Shown in pieces: positions 8,263 to 16,037 of a stretch of 54,903 nucleotides of DNA. Source of the DNA: Companilactobacillus tucceti DSM 20183 (GTDB lineage Bacteria; Bacillota; Bacilli; Lactobacillales; Lactobacillaceae); contig NZ_AZDG01000016.1 of NCBI RefSeq assembly GCF_001434665.1, positions 1-54,903 on the forward strand, in the 5' to 3' direction. The notes under the pieces were generated by a model that did not search any database, had not been told where the DNA came from, and saw only the letters and a program-made list of their open reading frames with translations. How positions within the stretch are numbered: the stretch's first letter is position 1; every line of letters begins with the position of its first letter. The translations under genes were made by a program, and so were the position numbers.

Positions 8263-9450
8263 ATGGCCCATATTTTAGTATTAGGTGCAGGTTACGGTGG
8301 ATTAAAGGCTGCTCGAGATCTAGCTAAAACTACTCCATCAGATACACAGATAGATTTAGTAGATAAAAATGAAAAACACGTAGAAAAAACAGCGTTACAC
8401 ATGATCGCTGCTGGTACAAGCAGAGCAGATGCCGTTAGTTTCGACGTTCGTTCTGTTCTCCCTTCAAACGTCAACTTCATCAAGGCTACTGTTAAAAACA
8501 TAGATCTTGATAATAAATCAGTTAGTTTCGAAGATCACGACGATATTTCTTATGACTACGTAATCGTAGCTCTAGGATTCAGATCAGAAGACTTCGGACT
8601 TGAGGGAGCAAGTGAAAATGCTCTTATCCTTCAAGATATTGAAACTGCTGAAAATATCTACAAGAAAATCAACGAAAACATTGCTAACTACAAGGAATCA
8701 CAAAATGAAGCTGATCTAAGCATCATCGTATGTGGTGCTGGTTTTACTGGTGTTGAAATTCTTGGTGAATTGATAGATACAGCTAAAATTCTTAAAGCAA
8801 AATACGGTGTTCCGGAAATTAAAGTTACATGTCTAGAAATGGCAACACATATTCTTCCAATGTTTGACGAAGGACTTGCTAATTACGCCGTTTCATTCCT
8901 AGAAAAACATGGTATCAAGATCTTAACTGGTGCCAAAATTACTAAGATCGAAAAAGATGGCGTTATCTACATGGATGGCGAAGAAGAAAAACGTGTTGAT
9001 GGTAGCACGATCATTTGGACAGTTGGTGTCAGTGGTAGTGACGTTATCAAAGATTCTGGACTTGAAGCTAGAAGAAATCGTGTAATGACAACATCATTCT
9101 TGAATCTTGAAGATCATCCAGAAGCATTCTTCATCGGTGATGATTCTGCTATGATTCCAGAAGGTGAAGAACGTCCACTTCCAACAACAGGTCAATTGGC
9201 TATTGCTGAAGGTACTGGCGCAGCATTCAACGTTGCAGCTTCAATTAATGGTAAAGATCTTAAGAAGTTTGTATACCACTCACTAGGTACAATTGCTTCA
9301 TTAGGTCAAAATCATGGTATTGCTGAAATTACAGATAAGAAATTGAAGTTCAAGGGCTTCCCTGCTTCACTTCTAAAACGTGGATCAGCTGACAGAAGTA
9401 TTTACGAAGTTGCCGGTATCAAGACAGCTATCAAAAAGGGTACAATTTAA
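8263..9450 (+). CDS. ndh: Type II NADH dehydrogenase (NDH-2)
   Basis: This single-subunit peripheral membrane flavoprotein oxidises NADH and reduces a quinone without pumping protons. The 395-residue protein has the FAD-binding GAGYGGLKAARDL at 8-20, a second Rossmann motif IIVCGAGFTGVEILGEL near 165-181 for NADH, and a C-terminal FIGDDSAM FAD loop near 288. It lacks an obvious transmembrane helix, as expected. In lactobacilli such enzymes feed either cytochrome bd or the EetA/EetB extracellular electron transfer route through demethylmenaquinone. The prenyl genes at the left of the window support a quinone link, but no cytochrome or eet gene is visible here. The start is ATG at 8263 with a GAAGGAGA site. 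A TATAAT at 8211-8216 may be its -10. A strong terminator follows at once. Confidence 0.93.
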   Translation: MAHILVLGAGYGGLKAARDLAKTTPSDTQIDLVDKNEKHVEKTALHMIAAGTSRADAVSFDVRSVLPSNVNFIKATVKNIDLDNKSVSFEDHDDISYDYVIVALGFRSEDFGLEGASENALILQDIETAENIYKKINENIANYKESQNEADLSIIVCGAGFTGVEILGELIDTAKILKAKYGVPEIKVTCLEMATHILPMFDEGLANYAVSFLEKHGIKILTGAKITKIEKDGVIYMDGEEEKRVDGSTIIWTVGVSGSDVIKDSGLEARRNRVMTTSFLNLEDHPEAFFIGDDSAMIPEGEERPLPTTGQLAIAEGTGAAFNVAASINGKDLKKFVYHSLGTIASLGQNHGIAEITDKKLKFKGFPASLLKRGSADRSIYEVAGIKTAIKKGTI

Positions 9451-9456
9451 AACACA

Positions 9457-9486
9457 AAAAAGCCTCAAGTTTTGAGGCTTTTTTTA
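9457..9486 (+). terminator. Terminator of ndh
   Basis: AGCCTCAA (9461-9468) pairs with TTGAGGCT (9472-9479), preceded by an A-run and followed by seven T. It is a canonical intrinsic terminator usable on the plus strand and possibly on both. Confidence 0.9.
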
Positions 9487-9493
9487 TTTGCAT

Positions 9494-9614
9494 AAAAAAA
9501 ATCCTGCACATATATGCAGGATCAGTTGGTAAACTGCGGCGACCTTCCGAACGTTTTCACGCAGATCACGTACATTTACCTGGTTTGGCACCTCCAGTAG
9601 TATCGCACGCAACT
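9494..9614 (-). ncRNA. Structured RNA element with its own terminator, family unknown
   Basis: Immediately downstream of amt on the minus strand lies about 120 nt that folds compactly. P1 is AGUUG (9614-9610) with CAACU (9528-9524). P2 is CUGG (9597-9594) with CCAG (9583-9580). P3 is GUAAA (9579-9575) with UUUAC (9533-9529), continued by P4, CUGCG (9564-9560) with CGCAG (9538-9534). P2 abuts P3 and P3 abuts P1 with no linker, giving a three-way junction. GCGA (9606-9603) could form a pseudoknot with UCGC (9542-9539). A perfect 8-bp hairpin, ATCCTGCA/TGCAGGAT (9522-9501), followed by a U-run then ends the transcript. No gene follows in that direction, so it is either a stand-alone sRNA or a structured amt 3' UTR. 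It does not match the SRP, tmRNA, 6S or riboswitch cores I know. Confidence 0.55.
9501..9522 (-). terminator. Terminator of amt or of the structured RNA
   Basis: ATCCTGCA (9501-9508) and TGCAGGAT (9515-9522) form a perfect 8-bp stem around a 6-nt loop. On the minus strand it is followed by seven U, from the A-run at 9494-9500. Confidence 0.85.
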
Positions 9615-9619
9615 ATACA

Positions 9620-10810
9620 TCAAGTCAATTTAATATGTTTTAAATCACCCAACTCAGGACTATAAATATCATCTTTAAAGAATCTCTTTAAACCTGATAC
9701 GATCAAACAATTTAAAATGACAACAAAAACGATCGTAAATAGTACACCGAGTGTTTGAACTAATAATAGTCTAAATCCACCACCGACTAGTAATCCATTA
9801 TTGATAACATTTGGATTTACAGCTTTAGTAGCAAATAACCCAGTTGTTAAAGATCCGATGATCCCACTAACACCATGGGAACCAAAGATGTCTAGGTAAT
9901 CATTGATATGAAGTTTATATTTTAAACTATTCATAAAGTAAAAACTCCCTATTGACGAAACCACACCGATAATAAGCGCAGCTGTTATCGTCACATAACC
10001 TGCGGCTGGGGTTACACCAACTAAACCACATATTGTACCCGTACAAATGCCGCTCAGCGTTATTTCTTTCTTATAGGTATTCTCTAAAGCAATCCACGTT
10101 AGCATGGCTGACAATGGAGCTATGGTCGTTGTCATAAAAGCCTGAATAGCTTGCGCATTTAATGAAAGAGCACTACCTGCATTAAATCCATACCATCCTA
10201 TCCACAATAGCGCCGTTCCCATTAAAATCCAAAAAGAATTTCCATTTGGGTGTTCAGTCGGTTTGTATGGTTTCAATAAGAAATTTGATAAAACTAAGGC
10301 AGTTATTCCTGCATCAATATGAATAACAGTACCTCCGGCAAAATCCATTACCCCCATTCTGGCAAGAAATCCATCGCTAGACCAAACCATATGTACCAAT
10401 GGATAATAAATTAAAAGTGACCATAAAATTATAAATCCAATAACAAATTTTATTCTAGTACGGTTGGCAATAGCTCCAATAAAAAGGGCCGGTGTCAAAA
10501 TAGCAAACATCATCTGAAATAAAACTACTACCTCGGTAGGTAATTTTGTCATTCCAAACATTGCCGTCATATTTATTCCAGACAAAAACAAATGATTAAA
10601 ATTTCCTATAATACCAAAATGATTTCCTTCAAATGCGGCTGAATAACCTACTAATATCCACATAAGACCAGCTATACCAAACATTAAAAAACTATCAAAT
10701 AAAATCCTAGTGATATTGCTTTTAGGAACAAATCCACCATAGAAAACTGCAATCCCTGGAGTCATAATCCACACCAATAGTGTAGCCAAAACCATAAACA
10801 CAATACTCAT
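9620..10810 (-). CDS. amt: Ammonium transporter (Amt family)
   Basis: Amt proteins form trimers in the membrane that take up ammonium. This 396-residue protein has about 11 hydrophobic helices and both pore histidine contexts: DFAGGTVIHIDAG near 155 and FGSHGVSGIIGSL near 310. The residue after the first pore histidine context is Asp (HIDAG) where many homologues have Asn (HINAG), a small deviation. The frame could open at GTG 10819, but that codon overlaps the AAGGGTG Shine-Dalgarno; the ATG at 10810 has about 8 bp spacing and is preferred. The usual partner, a PII protein (GlnK/GlnB), is not adjacent on either side. The structured RNA element follows its stop codon directly. Confidence 0.93.
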   Translation of the reverse strand: MSIVFMVLATLLVWIMTPGIAVFYGGFVPKSNITRILFDSFLMFGIAGLMWILVGYSAAFEGNHFGIIGNFNHLFLSGINMTAMFGMTKLPTEVVVLFQMMFAILTPALFIGAIANRTRIKFVIGFIILWSLLIYYPLVHMVWSSDGFLARMGVMDFAGGTVIHIDAGITALVLSNFLLKPYKPTEHPNGNSFWILMGTALLWIGWYGFNAGSALSLNAQAIQAFMTTTIAPLSAMLTWIALENTYKKEITLSGICTGTICGLVGVTPAAGYVTITAALIIGVVSSIGSFYFMNSLKYKLHINDYLDIFGSHGVSGIIGSLTTGLFATKAVNPNVINNGLLVGGGFRLLLVQTLGVLFTIVFVVILNCLIVSGLKRFFKDDIYSPELGDLKHIKLT

Positions 10811-10925
10811 CAGTATCACACCCTTAATTATTTAATGGTTGTGATTGTACTTCTTTTGAGATGAGAGGTATACCAATTTGACTTCACCACTTAAAATTTA
10901 TTTAATTTATCAGTATACATATTAT

Positions 10926-10954
10926 TTGTTTAAACATTAGATAAGTATTATTAT
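10926..10954 (+). promoter_or_regulatory. Candidate promoter of the DUF1003-kup operon
   Basis: TTGTTT (10926-10931) and TATTAT (10949-10954) are spaced by 17 bp, about 32 bp before the ATG at 10987. A small inverted repeat, GATAA/TTATC, overlaps the -10. I see no c-di-AMP riboswitch core in this leader. Confidence 0.45.
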
Positions 10955-10986
10955 CTATGTGAATTTATACAAAGGAGGTTAGTAAA

Positions 10987-11751
10987 ATGACTGTTAGAAA
11001 AAATCAAATTTGCGTCATTTGTAACAACAGATTCTCAGTTACAGAGGGGCTATTTATTCGAGATTTAAGCCCCAAGTTGAAAAATTCGATCTATGAAAAA
11101 ATTCCTAACGCTAAAACTTCCTCTTTTGTATGTTTGAAAGATATTCAAAAAACTCGTCTCTCCCAAATGGAAGACATGATTGAAAAAGACTTACAAAAAG
11201 ATCGTATGATGAATGAGGCTCTTCAAAAGGAATTAGCTAAAGATAATTATGTAACCAGAAATATCAATGATACGATGCACGGTAAGTTAACCAAGGGACA
11301 AAAACTTGCTGATATTGTAGCAAGATTTGGTGGTAGTTGGGGGTTCATCATTACATTTACAATTATTTTAGTGATTTGGATGGGAATTAACGTCACCCAC
11401 TTTTTAGGAGTACATTTTGATCCTTATCCTTTCATATTATTAAATCTATTCTTAAGTTGTATCGCCGCTATACAAGCTCCTATCATCATGATGAGTCAAA
11501 ATCGTCAAGCAGATCGTGATCGTTTTGACGCTGAAAATGACTATAGAACAAATACTAAATCTGAAATGGAAATAAGAGTTTTGCATGAAAAAATAGATCA
11601 ACTTAACGAAGTCCAATGGCCTCATATCTTGGAAATTCAAAAAATGCAAATTTCTATTCTAAGTGAATTAGAAAACGAGATTCAAAATCTTAAAGATGAA
11701 AAGAACCCACCATCCTCAAGAAAAAGACATCCCACAAAGCGAGATATTTAG
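10987..11751 (+). CDS. DUF1003 domain membrane protein
   Basis: Function is unknown. The 254-residue protein begins with a CVICNNRF cysteine pair near 9-12 and another cysteine at about 49, a possible small metal-binding knuckle. It then has the DUF1003 core: WGFIITFTIILVIWMGINV (first membrane helix, about 119-137) and PFILLNLFLSCIAAIQAPIIMMSQNRQADRDR (second helix and signature, about 153-184). A coiled-coil stretch and a basic tail close it. The ATG at 10987 follows AAAGGAGG. Kup starts 17 bp after its stop with its own AAGGAGG site, so the two are co-transcribed, which suggests a role in K+ uptake or its control; this is an inference from context. Confidence 0.85.
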   Translation: MTVRKNQICVICNNRFSVTEGLFIRDLSPKLKNSIYEKIPNAKTSSFVCLKDIQKTRLSQMEDMIEKDLQKDRMMNEALQKELAKDNYVTRNINDTMHGKLTKGQKLADIVARFGGSWGFIITFTIILVIWMGINVTHFLGVHFDPYPFILLNLFLSCIAAIQAPIIMMSQNRQADRDRFDAENDYRTNTKSEMEIRVLHEKIDQLNEVQWPHILEIQKMQISILSELENEIQNLKDEKNPPSSRKRHPTKRDI

Positions 11752-11768
11752 TGTAAGGAGGTAAAAGA

Positions 11769-13790
11769 ATGATTAGAAAAACATCCTCTTTTTCTAAATT
11801 GGGTATGCTGATTACTTTAGGAATAGTCTACGGAGACATCGGAACATCGCCGTTATACGTAATGAACGCCATTATTAACGATGCAGGTAGTTTAAAAGAA
11901 GCAGTTCCTGAATATATAGTTGGCAGTATCTCTTTAATTTTTTGGACACTAATGTTAATTACAACAATTAAATACGTACTTGTAGCAATGAAGGCAGATA
12001 ACAATCGTGAAGGTGGAATATTTGCCTTATTTGCTTTAGTGAAATCCAGCAAAAAATGGTTGATCATACCAGCCCTTATCGGTGGATCCGCCCTTTTAGC
12101 TGATGGCACACTAACTCCAGCCGTTACGGTAACGTCTGCTATGGAGGATATCAAGGGACAAAAACTTGGCGGTTTTAATTTTTCAAATGATCAAGCCATA
12201 ATTCTAATAATAGTAACTGTCATTTTATTAACTATTTTTGTAATTCAAAAGTTTGGTACCGAAAAAATTGGACGTTCATTTGGTCCAATAATGTTAGTCT
12301 GGTTTTCTTTTATTGGAATAATCGGCCTAAAGAGTTTATTTTCCAATCTAAGTATTCTAAAGGCTATTTCTCCTATATATGCCATAAATGTTTTATTCAG
12401 TCCCGTTAATCATGTTGGTATTTTTATTCTTGGTAGTGTATTTCTATCAACAACTGGTGCCGAAGCACTCTATTCAGATATGGGACAAGTTGGAAAACAA
12501 AACATCTATGCAACCTGGCCATTTGTTTATTCAATGTTGATGCTTAATTATCTCGGACAAGGTGCCTGGGTAATGACAAATTATAGATCCAATAAATTTA
12601 TTGGTATTAATTCCGTTAATCCATTTTATGAAATGATCCCAAATGACCTCAAATTATTTGCAATTATTATTGCAACTCTAGCTGCCATAATTGCTTCCCA
12701 AGCTTTAATAACTGGGTCTTATACTCTTGTTCAAGAAGCCATTGGTTTAAAAATATTACCTCGTTTAAAAGTAAAATTTCCTGGTAAATTAATGAGCCAG
12801 CTTTATATTGGGACAGTTAACTGGATCCTTTGTCTAATAACTCTAGGTATCGTTTGGGGATTCAAAACATCTGAACATATGGAAGCAGCATACGGTTTAG
12901 CCATCACGATCACCATGTTGATGACAACAATTTTGTTACATCAATTCTTAATTATGAAAAATCATCGTCATTTAGCTTCTATATTTCTTATCTTCTTTGT
13001 CACTCTAGAATCATTATTTTTAATATCCAGTTTAGTAAAATTCGTTCATGGTGGTTATATAACCGTTATAATCACAACTTTAATCCTTATGATTATGATA
13101 ATTTGGTATTTTGGCAATAAACGCCGTGATGCTTATATGAACGAAAGTGAAAATGTTTCTTTGCTTGATTTCATCCCTCAGCTAGAGAAATTAAGTAACG
13201 ATGATTCCATCCCTATGTATGCTACTAACCTAGTCTACATGCACAATATACATTCTGACTATTCCATGAAACGCTCGATTATTTATTCTATTCTTGATCA
13301 AGACCCTAAACGTGCTAAAGTTTATTGGTTTATCTCTGTAAATCAAACCGATGTCCCATACGAATGCAATTACTCAGTCGATATGATGCACACTAGAAAT
13401 GTAGTAAATGTTCAACTAAATTTAGGCTTTAAAAAATCGCAACATGTTAACATTTATATTCGTCAAATAATCAATTCGTTAATGAATGACGGAGCAATCG
13501 ATAGACAAGATCCCAAATACTCTATGCTCCCAAATAGACATGTTGGATCATTCAAATTCATTATCCAAAATCAACAATTCCAAGATTTAGGTGCACAGGA
13601 ATATATGCGTAGTCTTGATAGATTCTTAATTGGTGGTAGATTACTTTTACAAAATATTACTATTAGCCCATCACTATGGTTTGGACTGGAATTTAGTGAT
13701 GTTGTAGAAGAAAAAGTTCCATTATTCTTGGGTAGTCATGAAGATCCTTACTTAGTTTTGAACAACATTAAAAACAAAACAAAAAAATGA
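11769..13790 (+). CDS. kup: KUP-family potassium uptake protein
   Basis: KUP transporters import K+ with protons across the membrane. The 673-residue protein is of normal length: twelve hydrophobic helices in the first 450 residues, with the signature [14 protein letters not shown] near 18-31, then a cytoplasmic C-terminal domain of about 220 residues. In lactic acid bacteria Kup homologues are inhibited by c-di-AMP, and the c-di-AMP phosphodiesterase gene gdpP lies 27 kb away in this window; the link is known for the family, not shown here. It is co-directional with the DUF1003 gene. Its final lysine codons supply the A-run that serves as the U-run of the convergent GNAT terminator. Confidence 0.93.
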   Translation: MIRKTSSFSKLGMLITLGIVYGDIGTSPLYVMNAIINDAGSLKEAVPEYIVGSISLIFWTLMLITTIKYVLVAMKADNNREGGIFALFALVKSSKKWLIIPALIGGSALLADGTLTPAVTVTSAMEDIKGQKLGGFNFSNDQAIILIIVTVILLTIFVIQKFGTEKIGRSFGPIMLVWFSFIGIIGLKSLFSNLSILKAISPIYAINVLFSPVNHVGIFILGSVFLSTTGAEALYSDMGQVGKQNIYATWPFVYSMLMLNYLGQGAWVMTNYRSNKFIGINSVNPFYEMIPNDLKLFAIIIATLAAIIASQALITGSYTLVQEAIGLKILPRLKVKFPGKLMSQLYIGTVNWILCLITLGIVWGFKTSEHMEAAYGLAITITMLMTTILLHQFLIMKNHRHLASIFLIFFVTLESLFLISSLVKFVHGGYITVIITTLILMIMIIWYFGNKRRDAYMNESENVSLLDFIPQLEKLSNDDSIPMYATNLVYMHNIHSDYSMKRSIIYSILDQDPKRAKVYWFISVNQTDVPYECNYSVDMMHTRNVVNVQLNLGFKKSQHVNIYIRQIINSLMNDGAIDRQDPKYSMLPNRHVGSFKFIIQNQQFQDLGAQEYMRSLDRFLIGGRLLLQNITISPSLWFGLEFSDVVEEKVPLFLGSHEDPYLVLNNIKNKTKK

Positions 13791-13809
13791 TTCCCATAAT
13801 GAGAATCAT
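13781..13809 (-). terminator. Terminator of the GNAT gene, overlapping the kup 3' end
   Basis: On the minus strand ATGATTC (13809-13803) pairs with GAATCAT (13793-13787) and is followed by seven T that are antisense to the last lysine codons of kup. Confidence 0.75.
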
Positions 13810-13831
13810 CAGTCGAAAAATATTTGAATAC

Positions 13832-14263
13832 TTAACTTTTAATTTCTTTAGTCCAGACTAACTGATATTCTTTTTCGTTATTGTCTGGTTCAATGTCTTC
13901 AACAGAAACTTTAAAATCATTTCGTTGATAAAACTTTCGTGCTTTATAGTTTTTCTCGTAAACTTCTAGACTTAACTTGTCATAGTGTTGTTTCAAATAA
14001 TCTAACAGTTTTTTACCTATACTGTGACCACGAAACTCCTTTTTAACAAATATTCCTGCAATGTAATTATCCATTAGACCCGCAAATCCTTTGATACCCT
14101 GCTCATCATAAACGTAAATATCAGCTTGCTTGAATTGTTTCTTAACATCGTCCAAATAATTTATCCAGTATTCTTTATCTACAAAGGGATGAGCTTCCAG
14201 ATTACCATTAAGCCAAATATCGCCTATTTCATCTATTTCATTTTGCTTCATCTTTCGAATCAT
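13832..14263 (-). CDS. GNAT-family N-acetyltransferase
   Basis: This is a cytoplasmic acetyl-CoA-dependent N-acetyltransferase of about 143 residues; the substrate is unknown. The acetyl-CoA pyrophosphate loop FRGHSIGKKLLDYL lies mid-protein, followed by LEVYEKNYKARKFYQRNDF, the usual motif B region of the fold. The open frame could extend to 14308, but residues before MIRKMKQNEID have no start signal, and that ATG at 14263 has an AAGGTGG ribosome binding site about 10 bp upstream. The extra upstream codons would also run into the pncA terminator. The gene is convergent with kup. It resembles the YesJ/YjaB-like small GNATs often called putative acetyltransferases. Confidence 0.85.
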   Translation of the reverse strand: MIRKMKQNEIDEIGDIWLNGNLEAHPFVDKEYWINYLDDVKKQFKQADIYVYDEQGIKGFAGLMDNYIAGIFVKKEFRGHSIGKKLLDYLKQHYDKLSLEVYEKNYKARKFYQRNDFKVSVEDIEPDNNEKEYQLVWTKEIKS

Positions 14264-14299
14264 CTTTTTCCGTCCACCTTCAACTCTAAGCTTAAAAGT

Positions 14300-14345
14300 A
14301 AGAGGCATGACTCCGACAAACTGTCGTAATCATGCCTCTTTTATT
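14300..14345. terminator. Bidirectional-type hairpin after pncA
   Basis: AAGAGGCATGA (14300-14310) pairs perfectly with TCATGCCTCTT (14330-14340) across a 19-nt loop. The minus-strand tail is ACTTTTAAG, the plus-strand tail TTATTATTTTTT. It separates pncA from the GNAT gene. Confidence 0.75.
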
Positions 14346-14898
14346 ATTTTTTAATCGTAGCTCCTAATACTTTTTCAAAATGTTCCATAGCCCAATCGTG
14401 GCCTACTTGATTAAATGATGCTACACCTTGGCTATGAACAACGATCTTATATCCTAAATTATAGGCATCAACGGCTGTATGTAATACACAAATATCAGTA
14501 CATACACCAACTAAATGAAGTGTATCGACATCTCTTTCTCGTAATCTTAGATCCAATGCTGTACCAGCAAAGGCGCTGTAGCGAGTTTTATCGAACATTT
14601 CAACGTTATCTTCTGATTTATGTTTCTCGTACCAATCTTTCAAGTCTCCAAAAAATTCTCTTCCCCATGTATCACGCATATTGTGGGCTGGAAAAAGTTT
14701 AGTCTCTGGATGATATGAATCAAATGGTTTATGAAGATCAGTTGGTAAATATACCCAATCACCTGATTTTCTCATATCCTCTGCTATTTTCATGATTCTT
14801 GGTTCGATCAACTGTCCTGGTTTACCGCAAGTTAATGCACCATTATCGGCAACAAAATCGTTTGTATAATCAATGATTAAAAGAGCTTGGTTTGACAT
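14344..14898 (-). CDS. pncA: Nicotinamidase (isochorismatase-like hydrolase)
   Basis: This cytoplasmic cysteine hydrolase deamidates nicotinamide to nicotinate for NAD salvage. In 184 residues it shows the family triad: Asp10 in LIIDYTNDFV, a Lys in FDKTRYSAF near 103, and a Cys in GVCTDICVLHTA near 136-140. DLHKPFDSYHPETKLFPAH supplies the metal-binding Asp and His residues typical of nicotinamidases. The N-terminal DYTNDFVADNGALTCGKPGQ is very like Bacillus nicotinamidase, which supports this over a generic isochorismatase. It stands alone, with a terminator hairpin after its stop. Confidence 0.85.
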   Translation of the reverse strand: MSNQALLIIDYTNDFVADNGALTCGKPGQLIEPRIMKIAEDMRKSGDWVYLPTDLHKPFDSYHPETKLFPAHNMRDTWGREFFGDLKDWYEKHKSEDNVEMFDKTRYSAFAGTALDLRLRERDVDTLHLVGVCTDICVLHTAVDAYNLGYKIVVHSQGVASFNQVGHDWAMEHFEKVLGATIKK

Positions 14899-14973
14899 GA
14901 GAAATACCTACTTTCTTTTTTACTTTGATTATTAATGGTAAAGGAGATTAAGTCAAATGTAATTAACAATTAT

Positions 14974-15837
14974 TTATTCTGTAGGAGTACTTTCATCAAA
15001 TTCAATTATCTTTTTAGCAATTTCTTCTGGTTTTTCTAAAAATGCTATGTGGCCTGTTCCTGAAATATCTTCCATTGTAAGATTAGGGACACGTCCAATA
15101 GTAGCCTTAGCATCCTTGATACCAGCTTCTCCAAGAATTTGGTCTCCATCTGAAAATAAAGCTAATGTTGGTAAATTAACTTTACGCATACGACGATTTA
15201 ATGCCATTTCTTCAAGATACTTATCTGTTGATCTTAGCAATTTTTTGGCAATTTTTTTATCCGTCTCACTAGCAGATTTTGCAATAATATTAGAATCTTC
15301 CAAAGCTGAAGTATCAAATCCTTTTGCAAAGTAGAGATTAGACTTAACTGAAGATTTAGCCATTTTTCCCAACAAAGGTATTGATGAAAAAGTGGTTGAA
15401 GTATCTAAGTCAGCATACTTTTCTGTAGCTGGAGTATTTAACATGATTTTCTTAGACATTGCTATATCATGTTGTTCGGCCATTCGATTGACAATAAGTC
15501 CACCAACTCCGTATCCAAACACAATTACTGGTTTAAGAACCTTTATACGTCCTATTCCTTCCCACATAGCCCAAGCTTCAACATCGATATTATATAAATC
15601 ATCTTTTGCTTCACTAGACTTACCTTGACCTAACAGATCCATGGCAACAACCGTATATTTGTCGGTCAAATAAGGTGTAATTGAATCATAGTATGAAATC
15701 GATCCATTAATGCCTGAAACTAAAACAATTATTTCTTTATCGTCATTAACATCGCCAGTTACTCTGACATTTACAAATCCACGTGATGTTTCTAATTTAT
15801 TTTCCAAATCTATTTGCCTCTTTATCTTTTCTATCAT
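14974..15837 (-). CDS. Alpha/beta-hydrolase-fold protein lacking the nucleophile serine
   Basis: The 287-residue protein has a complete alpha/beta-hydrolase outline: SGINGS oxyanion turn at about 41-46, DLLGQGKSS at 67-75, the nucleophile elbow, an acid candidate in FSDGDQILG, and the catalytic-type histidine in GTGHIAFLEKPEEI near the end. The elbow reads FGYGVGG, however: residue 110, where GxSxG has Ser (or Asp/Cys), is Gly, encoded by GGA on the minus strand. It is therefore unlikely to be a normal esterase; it may be a binding protein, a cofactor-free lyase or dioxygenase relative, or a decayed enzyme kept in frame. No signal peptide is seen. It lies alone between pncA and the divergent permease gene. 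Confidence 0.78.
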   Translation of the reverse strand: MIEKIKRQIDLENKLETSRGFVNVRVTGDVNDDKEIIVLVSGINGSISYYDSITPYLTDKYTVVAMDLLGQGKSSEAKDDLYNIDVEAWAMWEGIGRIKVLKPVIVFGYGVGGLIVNRMAEQHDIAMSKKIMLNTPATEKYADLDTSTTFSSIPLLGKMAKSSVKSNLYFAKGFDTSALEDSNIIAKSASETDKKIAKKLLRSTDKYLEEMALNRRMRKVNLPTLALFSDGDQILGEAGIKDAKATIGRVPNLTMEDISGTGHIAFLEKPEEIAKKIIEFDESTPTE

Positions 15838-15977
15838 TCAAAATATACCGAAAATATGGGACTTTTGCATTGTATTTGTTTCTTTTTAATCAAAAAGTAA
15901 TCTTATTGAGCATAATTCTATTCTATCAAAGTTTTTTAGCTTTATATTTAGCGTGAAATATATTTAAGCAATTAGTA

Positions 15978-16007
15978 TTGACATAAGGTATAAAAATTAC
16001 GTAATCT
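15978..16007 (+). promoter_or_regulatory. Candidate promoter of the amino acid permease
   Basis: A perfect TTGACA at 15978-15983 and TAATCT at 16002-16007 are 18 bp apart, 30 bp before the ATG at 16038. Confidence 0.5.
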
Positions 16008-16037
16008 AGTAAATGTTATTTTACAGGTAGGTATATT

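Noticed and set aside
9524-9614. Possible SRP RNA or lysine riboswitch for the structured element downstream of amt
   Set aside because: The GGAA-tetraloop symmetric-loop core of SRP domain IV is missing; GGAGGTGC and GGAAGGTCGCC recall lysine riboswitch words but the order, length and absence of a downstream gene do not fit.
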